Below, one piece after another: positions 56,376-64,000 of a DNA stretch of 64,000 bases. Under the pieces are notes generated by a model. The model did not search any database. It had not been told where the DNA came from and saw only the letters and a program-made list of their open reading frames with translations. Positions within the stretch are counted from its first letter, which is position 1, and the number at the start of each line of letters is the position of its first letter. This stretch comes from Gammaproteobacteria bacterium (GTDB lineage: Bacteria; Pseudomonadota; Gammaproteobacteria; Burkholderiales; Rhodocyclaceae): contig JARFTZ010000046.1 of NCBI GenBank assembly GCA_029289235.1, forward strand, positions 310,001 to 374,000, given 5' to 3'. The position numbers and the translations under genes are program-made.

Positions 56376-57161
56376 ATGAATACACCCTCGAAACTCGCAG
56401 CCATCCTCCTCGCCAGCGCCCTGCTGTCGTCCCCGCTGCTGGCGGCCGACAAACCCTTCGTCAAGGTCAATGGTGCAACCGTCTCGCAAAGTTTCGCTGA
56501 CGCCTTCATGGCCGAGCAGAAGGCCAAGGGCGCGGCCGATTCGCCCGAACTGCGCAACGCCGTGCGCGAGGAACTGATCCGCCGCGAGATTCTCTTCCAG
56601 GAGGCCAAGAAAGCCGGCCTCGACAAGAAGCCGGACATCGCCGCGCAAGCCGAAGCCGCCAAGCAGGCCATCCTGATCCGCAGCTATGTGCAGGACTACA
56701 TGAAGAAGCATCCGATCGAGGAGGCACAGTTGCGCGCCGACTATGAAAAGGTCAAGGCGCAAGTCGGCGGCACCGAGTACAAGGCCCACCACATCCTGGT
56801 CAAGGAAGAAGCCGAAGCGCAGACGGTTATCGACAACCTCAAGAAGGGTGCGAAGTTCGACGAACTCGCCAAGCAGTCAATCGATCCCGGTTCCAAGGAA
56901 AACGGGGGCGACCTCGGCTGGGCTGCCTCCAGCAACTATGTGAAGCCGTTTGCCGACGCCCTGGCTGCACTGGAAAAGGGCAAATACACCGAGAAGCCGG
57001 TGAAATCGGACTTCGGCTACCACGTGATCATGCTTGAAGACACCCGCCCCACGAGCTTCCCGCCGTTCGAGGAAGTTCAACCGCGCCTGCTGCAACAGGC
57101 ACAGGCGCAACAGATCACCAAGATGGTTGAAGGGCTGCGCGCCAAGGCGAAGGTCGAATAA
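56376..57161 (+). CDS. periplasmic peptidyl-prolyl cis-trans isomerase, parvulin (PpiC) type
   Basis: 261 residues from ATG 56376. A signal peptide (MNTPSKLAAILLASALLSS, cleavage after LLAA) exports it. An N-terminal SurA-like helical region spans ~30-125. The parvulin domain is at ~130-225: AHHILVKEEAEAQ, GSKENGGDLGWAASSNYVKPF and SDFGYHVIMLEDTR. It should help outer-membrane or periplasmic protein folding. It follows bolA by 74 bases and ends at a terminator. Confidence 0.92.
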   Translation: MNTPSKLAAILLASALLSSPLLAADKPFVKVNGATVSQSFADAFMAEQKAKGAADSPELRNAVREELIRREILFQEAKKAGLDKKPDIAAQAEAAKQAILIRSYVQDYMKKHPIEEAQLRADYEKVKAQVGGTEYKAHHILVKEEAEAQTVIDNLKKGAKFDELAKQSIDPGSKENGGDLGWAASSNYVKPFADALAALEKGKYTEKPVKSDFGYHVIMLEDTRPTSFPPFEEVQPRLLQQAQAQQITKMVEGLRAKAKVE

Positions 57162-57174
57162 GCCCGCCTGACGC

Positions 57175-57220
57175 AAAAAAGACCGCCGGGGCGCCCTGTG
57201 CCACCGGCGGTTTTCGTTTT
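57175..57220. terminator. bidirectional terminator between parvulin and glycosyltransferase genes
   Basis: ACCGCCGG (57182-57189) and CCGGCGGT (57204-57211) form an 8-bp stem with A6 before and TTTT after. It terminates the plus-strand parvulin gene and, on the minus strand with six T, the glycosyltransferase gene. Confidence 0.85.
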
Positions 57221-57230
57221 CAGGGCTGCG

Positions 57231-58115
57231 TCACGAGACTGCCGGAAGGTCTTTTGTGATTGCGGACGCCGGCTCCCTGACAATCATCCGTTGATACTTT
57301 TTTGTCCGCCGGTGTCCGTCCCGATAGCCGCCATTGGCCGACACTGTTCCCGCCTCGATGTGATCAAGATGACGGAAGATCGAGCGCGCCGGGACCAGGT
57401 GACGCCGATAGCCGGCAGCCAGCAACACATCCTGTGCTTCATACCCGGGAATCCGTTCGCTCATTAAAAACTGCTGACCTGTTTCGCGTAGAACCCGCAA
57501 ACTCCACAGCGCACAGAAACTCTTGATGTAGGTTTCCCGAAACGGTTTCGGCGGCTTCGACGGCAGACCGAGGGCCTGTTTCGCGCGACGGAACTGGTGG
57601 CTGGCAAAGCGCGTCGCAAGACGCCATGCCGAGCGCAAATACCCGCGATCGATCTGCTCAAGGCAGCCGACCACAAAAACCTTTTCGTCCTTCAGGCAAC
57701 TTGCGAGCAGTTCGCCAAAAATCCGTCCGTCGTAAACCAGCGTGTCGGTATGCAGAAGGAACAGGTAGTCGCAGGACGTTCGCCCCTGAATCAGATTCAA
57801 CGCCCGCCCATGCGCCAGGAAACCGGCTTCCGGCCCGTCCGGTTGTCGCTCGATCAGATGAATCCAGTCGAGCGAGCGCAAGTACGCAGTACTGTCATCG
57901 GCCGAACCGTTGTCAACGACCCAGATCTCGGCATCAAAACCGGACAGCGCCTTGCGCAGCAGTTCCAGACACATTCGGGTCATTTCCGCCGTCTTGTAAT
58001 TGACCAGGCCAACGGCGAACCGCGGCAGATTGGAGGAAGCGAGTACATTGTCAGCGGGACGAACCGGGGAGGAATGAGTCATCGAAACCACCATCAGGAA
58101 ACGGGAAGGCCGCAT
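57231..58115 (-). CDS. family 2 glycosyltransferase
   Basis: 294 residues from ATG 58115; an ATG at 58082 is also possible. GT-A fold: RFAVGLVNYKTAEMTRMCLELL, EIWVVDNGSADDSTAYLRSL, and the metal-binding DYLFLLHTDTLVYDG in place of a DxD. It transfers a sugar to an unknown acceptor, perhaps an O-antigen or rhamnosyl-type target. No polysaccharide cluster is nearby. The ~110 bases upstream are A/T-rich and probably hold its promoter. Confidence 0.85.
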   Translation of the reverse strand: MRPSRFLMVVSMTHSSPVRPADNVLASSNLPRFAVGLVNYKTAEMTRMCLELLRKALSGFDAEIWVVDNGSADDSTAYLRSLDWIHLIERQPDGPEAGFLAHGRALNLIQGRTSCDYLFLLHTDTLVYDGRIFGELLASCLKDEKVFVVGCLEQIDRGYLRSAWRLATRFASHQFRRAKQALGLPSKPPKPFRETYIKSFCALWSLRVLRETGQQFLMSERIPGYEAQDVLLAAGYRRHLVPARSIFRHLDHIEAGTVSANGGYRDGHRRTKKYQRMIVREPASAITKDLPAVS

Positions 58116-58225
58116 CTTGCGGCGCGATCCTTAACCCGGTCTTAAGCAGATGGTTTCAAGATGCAAGAAATTGTTTTTATTGTTATAACGCGTCAAGAAA
58201 GAGGCAAAAGACGTTATTCCCAACG

Positions 58226-59368
58226 TCACCGCCGTGCGAATTTAACCGAATCCCCCCACTGGTTTTTCGCCGTTTTTCGCCCCACCGACGCGATCCGGTT
58301 TTCCAGGCAGACGGCGCACTGCTCGGCGGTGTCGTCGAGGCAAGGCTTGCCGTCGTAGAGCGTGTACATGGCGCGCACGCGCGGCGGGGTGACCTGCGGC
58401 ATGATGACGTTGGCGCCGAAGCGCAGGCCCTGCTCGCGGCCGTCGTCGGCCAGCGCCTGCAATGCGGTCGTGGCGGCGATGTTGACGTCGCGCAGCAACA
58501 GGCGCGCGGCGGCGATCATGCGCAGCCCGAGGCGCAGGCGTTCCTGTGCGCCGGGAATCTCTCCGGGCAGGACAGCCTGCGCATGCGGAAGGTAGGGACC
58601 CATGCCAAGCATGTCGACATCCAGGTCGCGGAAGAACAGGAGGTCGTCGACCAGATGATCGACGGTCTGACCAGGCAGGCCGATCATCACCCCGGTGCCG
58701 ACCTGGTAACCGATCTCGCGCAAGACTTTCAGGCAGGCAACGCGCGTCTCGAACCACTGGTTTTCCGGGTGCAGCCGGGCGAACAGTTCAGGCGACGAAC
58801 TCTCGATGCGCAGCAGGTAGCGGTGCGCGCCGGCGGCGAACCAGCGGGCATAGCTTTCCGGCGCCTGCTCGCCGACGCACAGGGTAATGCCCAGTCCGTC
58901 CGGCTGCGCCTCCGAGCGCGTCGCTTCCTTGATCGCACGGATCATCGCCTCGACACGGCGGACGAAGGCGGCATCGCGCCGCTCGCCCGATTGCAGCACG
59001 AGCGAGCCGTAGCCCTTGTCGGCGCACCAGCGCGCGCAGGCGACGACATCGTCCAGCGTCAGGCTGTAGCGCTTCACGGCGCGGTTGCCGCGGCGGATGC
59101 CGCAGTAGTGGCAGTCGAGCACGCAGCGGTTGGAAAACTCGATCAGGCCGCGCAGGCGCACCGTATCGCCGCAATGCTCCAGCAAGGTCTTCTCGGCCGC
59201 CATACGGATAGCCTCGACTTCGGCCGGATCGGTCGCGGTGAGGATGCGGCGCAGCACGTCGGGCGCGGCGTCGCTGTGCTGCCAACCGCCCTCCAGCCAG
59301 GCGGCCGGCTCCCGCGCGGCCGCGGCCGACGCGCGCTTGTGCCAGGCGATGCGCACCGGCCGGTTCAT
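58226..59368 (-). CDS. hydE: [FeFe]-hydrogenase maturation radical SAM enzyme HydE
   Basis: 380 residues from ATG 59368, overlapping the hydF stop (ATGA). The radical SAM cluster motif CVLDCHYC has Cys82, Cys86 and Cys89. A second cluster site CX7CX2C (CLDDTAEQCAVC) near the C-terminus matches the auxiliary site of HydE. It acts on the HydG organometallic product on the way to the H-cluster diiron unit. Last gene of hydrogenase-hydG-aspA-hydF-hydE. Confidence 0.95.
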   Translation of the reverse strand: MNRPVRIAWHKRASAAAAREPAAWLEGGWQHSDAAPDVLRRILTATDPAEVEAIRMAAEKTLLEHCGDTVRLRGLIEFSNRCVLDCHYCGIRRGNRAVKRYSLTLDDVVACARWCADKGYGSLVLQSGERRDAAFVRRVEAMIRAIKEATRSEAQPDGLGITLCVGEQAPESYARWFAAGAHRYLLRIESSSPELFARLHPENQWFETRVACLKVLREIGYQVGTGVMIGLPGQTVDHLVDDLLFFRDLDVDMLGMGPYLPHAQAVLPGEIPGAQERLRLGLRMIAAARLLLRDVNIAATTALQALADDGREQGLRFGANVIMPQVTPPRVRAMYTLYDGKPCLDDTAEQCAVCLENRIASVGRKTAKNQWGDSVKFARR

Positions 59369-60606
59369 GCCGGGATGCCCTCCAGCGCCCGGCGGTAGGC
59401 GTCCAGCGCGGCCGGGAAGCAGTGCAGCGAACGGTCGAGCACGCCCTGCACGACGGAAATCGCCATGCCGTAGTTGGTCATCGGCACGCCCTGACGCGCC
59501 GCGCGGTACTGGCGCGCGAGCATCTGCCGGCGCGTCACGGTGCAGCCGCCGCATTGCACGATCAGCTCGTACGGTGAGAGGTCGTCAGGGAAGTCGCGGC
59601 CAGACTTCACGTCGATCTCCAGATTGCCGCCGGCGAACTGGCGCAGCCAGCGCGGAATTTTCACGCGCCCGATGTCGTCGGCAAGCGCGTGGTGCGAACA
59701 GGCTTCCGAGATCAACACGCGGTCGCCCGGCCGGAGGCGCGACAGGGCACCGGCGCCTTCGGCCAGCCCGATCATGTCGCCCTTGAAGCGGGCCATCAGG
59801 ATCGAAAAGGTAGTGAGCGGAATCTCGCGCGGCGTGTCGGCAGCCACCTTGAGCACGACCTGCGAATCGCACACCACGAGCCGCGGCGGCGTGGCGAGGC
59901 GCGCGAGCGCCTCGGGCAGTTCGCGCTCTTTGACCATCAGGCTGATCGCGTCGCTATCGAGGATGTCGCGCAGCGTCTGCACCTGCGGCAGGATCAGCCG
60001 ACCTTTCGGCGCGCCGAGGTCGATCGGCACGACGAGGATGACGACATCGCCCGGCCCGATCAGGTCGCCGATCAGGCGCGCATTGTCCACACCGCCTTCC
60101 GGCGCCTGGCGGAGCATCGCCTCCTTGAGCGCGTCGATGCCGGAGCCCCGCGCGGCGCAGACGGCCACCGACTCGACGTTGTCCGCGGCGAGATCCATCA
60201 GTTGCGCCTTGCCCGGCTCGGCAATGTCGGACTTGTTGAAGACCACGACGAACGGCGTTTTCTGTTCGCGCAGCGTGGCGATCAAACCCTGTTCGAGCGT
60301 CCCGACCCGCCCGTCATCGACGACGATCAACGCCAGATCGACGCGCTCCAGCACGCCCCGCGTCCGCTCCACGCGCAAGGCGCCGAGTTCGCCCACGTCG
60401 TCAAGCCCGGCCGTGTCGATGAACACCACGGCGCCGAGCGGCGCGAGTTCGTAGGCTTTCTCGACCGGGTCGGTGGTCGTGCCCGGATGCGCCGAGACGA
60501 TCGACACCGACTGGCCGATCAGCGCGTTCATCAGCGTCGACTTGCCGCTGTTGCGCTTGCCGAACAGCCCGATGTGCAGGCGCAGGCCCTTGGGGGTGTC
60601 TTGCAT
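59365..60606 (-). CDS. hydF: [FeFe]-hydrogenase maturation GTPase HydF
   Basis: 413 residues from ATG 60606, AAGGA upstream. The P-loop GKRNSGKS is at 16-23, FIDTAGLDD and VFNKSDIAE complete the GTPase. The C-terminal cluster-binding domain has EACSHHA and VQCGGC, the C-x-H...C-x-x-C pattern, with Gln where some HydF proteins have a His before the last CxxC. HydF is the scaffold that delivers the diiron subcluster to the hydrogenase. It follows aspA by 2 bases. Confidence 0.95.
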   Translation of the reverse strand: MQDTPKGLRLHIGLFGKRNSGKSTLMNALIGQSVSIVSAHPGTTTDPVEKAYELAPLGAVVFIDTAGLDDVGELGALRVERTRGVLERVDLALIVVDDGRVGTLEQGLIATLREQKTPFVVVFNKSDIAEPGKAQLMDLAADNVESVAVCAARGSGIDALKEAMLRQAPEGGVDNARLIGDLIGPGDVVILVVPIDLGAPKGRLILPQVQTLRDILDSDAISLMVKERELPEALARLATPPRLVVCDSQVVLKVAADTPREIPLTTFSILMARFKGDMIGLAEGAGALSRLRPGDRVLISEACSHHALADDIGRVKIPRWLRQFAGGNLEIDVKSGRDFPDDLSPYELIVQCGGCTVTRRQMLARQYRAARQGVPMTNYGMAISVVQGVLDRSLHCFPAALDAYRRALEGIPA

Positions 60607-60608
60607 GG

Positions 60609-62024
60609 TCAATCCTTGGAATTCAATTTGGTGTACCCCAGCGCCGTCATCGCGTCCGCCGACAACAGCCGATCGAGCACTTGCGGTGCGAGCAGGCCGC
60701 GGGCGAGGACGACTTCGCGGATGGTGCGTTCTTCGCGCTGCGCTTCCTTGGCCACGTCGGCGGCGAGTTCATAGCCAAGCGCGGGGACCAGCGCGGTGAC
60801 CTGGGCGTGCGAGTGTTCGAGCAGGTCAGCGCAGCGTTCGACGTCGGCCGTCAGTCCCTCGATGCAACGCGCGCGGAACAGCGTGTCGGCGCGTTCGAGG
60901 AGCTCCAGGTTGCCGAGCAGCGCGTGCGCCACCAGCGGCAGGAAGGCGTTGAGTTCGAGTTGGCCGGACTGCGCGGCAAGCGTGACCGCCTGATCCTGAG
61001 CAATGACCTGCAACGCAGCCTGGCCAACAGCCTCGCAGATCACCGGATTGACCTTGCCGGGCATGACGCTGGAACCGACCTGCACGGCCGGTAGACGCAG
61101 TTCGCCGATCCCGGCGTGCGGGCCGGAGGCCAAGAGGCGCAGGTCGGAGGAAATCTTGAACAGGTTGACCGCGTGCGCCTTGAGGATGCCGGAAACCTCG
61201 ACGAAGGCGTCGGCATTCTGCGTCGCGTCGACGAGGTTCTCGGCGCGCGCGAGGTTCATCTTCGTGACCTCACGCAGCGCGTCGGTCACGCGGAAGATGT
61301 ACTCGCGCGGCGCGGTGAGTCCGGTGCCGATCGCCGTGCCGCCGAGGTTTATCACGCGGATTCGCTCCTCGCACTTGAACACGCGCCAGCGGTCGCGCCC
61401 GAAGGCGTCCGCCCAGGCCGAGAACTCGGCACCGAGCGTCATCGGGCAGGCATCCTGCAACTGCGTGCGGCCGACCTTGACGATGTGCGCGAAATCGCGC
61501 TCCCTGGCCTGGAACGTCGTCTGCAGCGCCGCGATGGCCTTCTCCAGCCGGCGCAGGCTGTCGGTGGCGGCGATCTTCAGGGCTGTCGGAAAGACGTCGT
61601 TGGTCGATTGGTGCAGATTCACGTGGTGCAGCGGGTGCACCTTCGCGTAGTCACCGCGTCGCCCGCCGAGCCGTTCCTCGGCGCGGTTGGCGATGACTTC
61701 GTTGACGTTCATGTTGAGCGAGGTGCCGGCGCCGCCCTGCAGCGCGTCGACGACCACGGCTCCCAACAGGTCGCTCATGCCTTCGGCCAGTTCGCGGCAG
61801 GCATCGGCAATGGCCGCTCCGACGTCCTGCGGCAGAAACCCGAGCGCCGTATTGGTCTGCGCGCAGGCGAGCTTGACGAGCGCCATGCCGCGCACCAGCG
61901 CCGGGGCGCTGGGCCGGCCGGCGAGCGGAAAATTGACCAGCGCCCTCGCGGTGTGGATGCCGTAAAGGGCGTCGGCGGGGACGGCGAAGTCGCCGAGGGA
62001 GTCGGTTTCAGTGCGTGTCCTCAT
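60609..62024 (-). CDS. aspA: aspartate ammonia-lyase
   Basis: 471 residues from ATG 62024; a TTG 15 bases upstream is possible. Fumarase/aspartase superfamily with GGAGTSLNMNVNEVIANRA, STNDVFPTALK and the signature GSSVMPGKVNPVI. Catalytic Ser lies in that loop. TRTETDSLGDFAVP and length fit AspA. It splits aspartate into fumarate and ammonia. It lies between hydG and hydF in the hydrogenase maturation operon, with a repeat element 38 bases upstream. Confidence 0.92.
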   Translation of the reverse strand: MRTRTETDSLGDFAVPADALYGIHTARALVNFPLAGRPSAPALVRGMALVKLACAQTNTALGFLPQDVGAAIADACRELAEGMSDLLGAVVVDALQGGAGTSLNMNVNEVIANRAEERLGGRRGDYAKVHPLHHVNLHQSTNDVFPTALKIAATDSLRRLEKAIAALQTTFQARERDFAHIVKVGRTQLQDACPMTLGAEFSAWADAFGRDRWRVFKCEERIRVINLGGTAIGTGLTAPREYIFRVTDALREVTKMNLARAENLVDATQNADAFVEVSGILKAHAVNLFKISSDLRLLASGPHAGIGELRLPAVQVGSSVMPGKVNPVICEAVGQAALQVIAQDQAVTLAAQSGQLELNAFLPLVAHALLGNLELLERADTLFRARCIEGLTADVERCADLLEHSHAQVTALVPALGYELAADVAKEAQREERTIREVVLARGLLAPQVLDRLLSADAMTALGYTKLNSKD

Positions 62025-62061
62025 GATCGGCTTCGCCAAGGCTCAGGCGGCCCCGCTTCCA

Positions 62062-62135
62062 CCGTCATTCCGGCGAAAGCCGGAATCCAGGTTTTCGGAG
62101 CATTTTCTGGATCCCGGCATTCGCCGGAATGACGG
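62062..62135. repeat. short palindromic interspersed element (MITE/REP-like)
   Basis: 74 bp between hydG and aspA. Its ends are perfect 16-bp inverted repeats, CCGTCATTCCGGCGAA and TTCGCCGGAATGACGG, and each arm also has an internal palindrome (TTCCGGCGAAAGCCGGAA). This type, beginning CGTCATTCC, recurs in many beta- and gammaproteobacterial genomes. Only one copy is in the window. Confidence 0.85.
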
Positions 62136-62160
62136 AGAGCTGAGCGACCCATGGATTCGT

Positions 62161-63573
62161 TCAGCAATACACATCCCGCTTGCCGGAGCGGATGTGCGCC
62201 AACATCTTCTCTGCATTGCGCCGCGTCTTGGCGTCCATCCGGCCGAGCTCGCAGGCGATCGCAGCCTCGCCGGCGCAACGGGCGCTCTGAGAACCATAGT
62301 CGGTCAGGTATTCGAGGAAGGTGGTCACCGCGTTGGGGTCGCACTTCTGCTTGATCAGCCCCGGCTTCGCGAGGTCCATGAAGTCCTGGCCGGTGCGGCC
62401 GAGGCGGTAGCAGGCGGTGCAGAACGACGGGATGAAGCCCATCGTCGCCAATTCGGCGATGACCTCGTCGAGCGAGCGGTGGTCGCCAAGCTGGAACTGG
62501 CCGGCTGCTGTTTCACCTGCGCTGTAGCCGCCCGGGTTGGTGCGGCTGCCGGCGGAGATCTGCGACACGCCGAGCGCGTAGCATTCGCGGCGGATGTCCG
62601 CCGATTCGCGCGTCGACAGGATGATCCCGGTGTAGGGCACGGCCAGGCGGAGGATGGCGATGATCTTGCGGAAATCGTCGTCGGAAACCGGCGCCGGCGG
62701 ATTGATCGAGACCTCAGACCCGTCCGCCGGCTCCATGCGTGGCACGCTGATGGTGTGGCAGCCGACGCCGAACGCGTCCTCCAGGTGCGCGATGTGCTGC
62801 ATCAGGCTGAGAATCTCGAAACGCCAGTCGTGCAGGCCGAACAGCACGCCCATGCCGACGTCGTCGATGCCCGCCTGCATGGCCCGGTCGAGCGCGGTCG
62901 CGCGCCAGTCGAAGTCGCGCTTCTTGCCCGACAGATGCACCGCCGCGTAGGTATCACGGTGGTAGGTTTCCTGGAACAGCTGGTAGGTGCCGATCTCGGC
63001 CTGCTTGAGGCGGACGAACTCGTCGACCGTCAGCGGCGCGAGATTGACGTTGAGCCTCCGGATGTGGCCGTGCGCTTCGGTCACGTCATACACCGCGCGG
63101 ATCGCGTCGAGCACGTAGTCGAAGCCGCCGCGCGAGGCGGCATAGCCTTCGCCAGCGACCATCAGCAGGCGCTTGTGCCCCTGTCTTACGAGTTCGCGCA
63201 CGTCGGCGCGGATGCCGTCCATGGAGAGCGCCGTGCGCGCCAGCGCCTTGTTGGCCGAGCGGAACGCGCAGTAGGTGCAGTCGTTGCCGCAGACGTTGGA
63301 AATGTACAGCGGGGCGAACAGCACCATGCGCCGGCCGTAGATTTCTTCCTTGACCTGCCGCGCCGTAGCAAACAGTTCCTCCGCCAGATCCGGCGTGGCA
63401 ATGCCGCACAATGTCGCCACGTCGGTCGCGTCCAGCCCCTTCAACTCGCGCGCCTTGGCCAGCACAGCGCGCACCCGCCCCGGGTCGTACGCTGCACGCG
63501 ACGCCGCGCGCAGCGTTTCTTCGACCTCGGCCGGCCGCAGCCAGTCAGCGGTCATGCTTGCTTTCATGTCCAT
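62161..63573 (-). CDS. hydG: [FeFe]-hydrogenase maturation radical SAM tyrosine lyase HydG
   Basis: 470 residues from ATG 63573 with AAGGTG upstream. The radical SAM site CGNDCTYC is Cys95, Cys99 and Cys102. The C-terminal auxiliary-cluster site CTACYRLG...KQKC is CX2CX22C as in HydG. It cleaves tyrosine to p-cresol plus CO and cyanide, the diatomic ligands of the H-cluster. It directly follows the hydrogenase structural gene. Confidence 0.96.
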   Translation of the reverse strand: MDMKASMTADWLRPAEVEETLRAASRAAYDPGRVRAVLAKARELKGLDATDVATLCGIATPDLAEELFATARQVKEEIYGRRMVLFAPLYISNVCGNDCTYCAFRSANKALARTALSMDGIRADVRELVRQGHKRLLMVAGEGYAASRGGFDYVLDAIRAVYDVTEAHGHIRRLNVNLAPLTVDEFVRLKQAEIGTYQLFQETYHRDTYAAVHLSGKKRDFDWRATALDRAMQAGIDDVGMGVLFGLHDWRFEILSLMQHIAHLEDAFGVGCHTISVPRMEPADGSEVSINPPAPVSDDDFRKIIAILRLAVPYTGIILSTRESADIRRECYALGVSQISAGSRTNPGGYSAGETAAGQFQLGDHRSLDEVIAELATMGFIPSFCTACYRLGRTGQDFMDLAKPGLIKQKCDPNAVTTFLEYLTDYGSQSARCAGEAAIACELGRMDAKTRRNAEKMLAHIRSGKRDVYC

Positions 63574-63575
63574 TG

Positions 63576-64000
63576 TCAGGTCACCTTGCCGTCCTGCCCG
63601 CGCAACTCGTCCCATTCTGCGCGGATGTCGGCATCGACGCCGCACGGGCGGGGTTCGTAGTGCGTATGCAGCAGGTGGTGCGCCTTCTCCGAATGCGGCG
63701 CGCCGAGGAAGTCGGCGTAGAGTTTCTGCACCTGCTTGTTGTTGTGCGACTGGCGCACCTTGGCCTTGCGGTCGATGTTGAAGATCGTCTCGCGCCGGCG
63801 CATGGCGTGCGGGATGTAGGCCTTCTTCGAGCGCAGCGTGCCGCCGCCGTCGACGCAGCCGCCCGGGCAGGCCATGATCTCGATGAAATCAAAATTGGCC
63901 TTGCCAGCCAGCACGGCCTCGACGAGCCGCCGCGTGCCTTTCAGGCCGTGGCACATGGCCACGCGGATCTCGCCGTACTCGCGACCGAGATCGACAGTCG
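63576..64000 (-). CDS. [FeFe]-hydrogenase, C-terminal part (large-subunit end plus small-subunit domain)
   Basis: The gene enters from beyond the window end; 140 codons are seen. EIMACPGGCVDGGG is the third H-cluster motif with two of the cluster-ligand cysteines. The small-subunit domain follows in the same chain: RRETIFNID, RQSHNNKQVQKLYADFLG and AHHLLHTHYEPR. The common QP after GGG is TL here. It should reduce protons or oxidise H2. Five genes hydrogenase-hydG-aspA-hydF-hydE run in one direction. N-terminal iron-sulfur domains are out of view. Confidence 0.93.
   Translation of the reverse strand, partial: TVDLGREYGEIRVAMCHGLKGTRRLVEAVLAGKANFDFIEIMACPGGCVDGGGTLRSKKAYIPHAMRRRETIFNIDRKAKVRQSHNNKQVQKLYADFLGAPHSEKAHHLLHTHYEPRPCGVDADIRAEWDELRGQDGKVT

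Noticed and set aside
1-64000. tRNA genes, rRNA genes, CRISPR arrays, insertion sequences and prophage genes.
   Set aside because: No cloverleaf-like sequence, regular repeat-spacer series, transposase or phage structural gene was recognised in reading the window; a tRNA scan was not possible.

Overview
The window looks like a chromosomal segment of a betaproteobacterium of the Rhodocyclales type. It is GC-rich. The TCA block sdhE-gltA-sucA-sucB-lpd beside mdh, a DUF2863 gene, and a KorABC-type 2-oxoglutarate oxidoreductase like the one described from Azoarcus evansii all point that way. This assignment is an inference from gene content and order. I see no tRNA or rRNA gene, CRISPR array, prophage or insertion sequence. 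The first gene is cut at its 5' end and the last gene, on the minus strand, is also cut at its 5' end.

Layout. 1-2.7 kb: the end of a 2-oxoacid:ferredoxin oxidoreductase beta subunit and a 728-residue partner of unknown function with a C-terminal iron-sulfur motif. 3-6.2 kb: two membrane proteins (DUF2157; DUF4401/GDYXXLXY) and a PPC-domain protein. 6.2-17 kb: a central-metabolism block with lpd, sucB, sucA, gltA and sdhE on the minus strand, diverging from mdh, a CitE-like lyase, a MazG-like hydrolase and a divergent GTP cyclohydrolase I homologue. sdhCDAB, which normally precede sdhE, are absent. 17-18.7 kb: an AEC permease and rluA. 18.7-24.3 kb: an accessory cassette with a LysR regulator, a perfect 11-bp palindromic operator candidate, a beta-propeller protein and a tripartite tricarboxylate transporter (TctCBA). 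24.3-29 kb: korB, korA and a korC-like flavoprotein. 29-37.5 kb: a HAD phosphatase, a DMT permease, an operon of amino-acid symporter, tandem-domain racemase and rsmJ, then acnB. 37.6-42.9 kb: small housekeeping and RNA-modification genes (S4, YkgJ, LOG, TrmB-like, DusC), a diguanylate cyclase, an orphan PIN protein and yaaA.

43-49.6 kb: DUF2863 and a biotin operon (bioA, bioF, bioH, bioC, bioD) with a ribbon-helix-helix/PIN toxin-antitoxin-like pair between bioA and bioF. 49.6-55.1 kb: a minus-strand signalling operon of FIST sensor, PAS histidine kinase with its own Hpt domain, REC-HD-GYP response regulator and stand-alone Hpt. 55.2-57.2 kb: yciB, yciI, bolA and a parvulin. 57.2-64 kb: a glycosyltransferase, then the [FeFe]-hydrogenase maturation set (hydG, aspA, hydF, hydE) downstream of a hydrogenase structural gene that runs off the window.

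The genes suggest a facultative organism. It has both the NAD-linked 2-oxoglutarate dehydrogenase and ferredoxin-linked 2-oxoacid oxidoreductases, which could supply low-potential electrons, plus an [FeFe]-hydrogenase. Aspartate and C4-acid metabolism recurs: a GltP-type symporter with a racemase, AspA inside the hydrogenase operon, mdh, and no sdhCDAB in its usual place.
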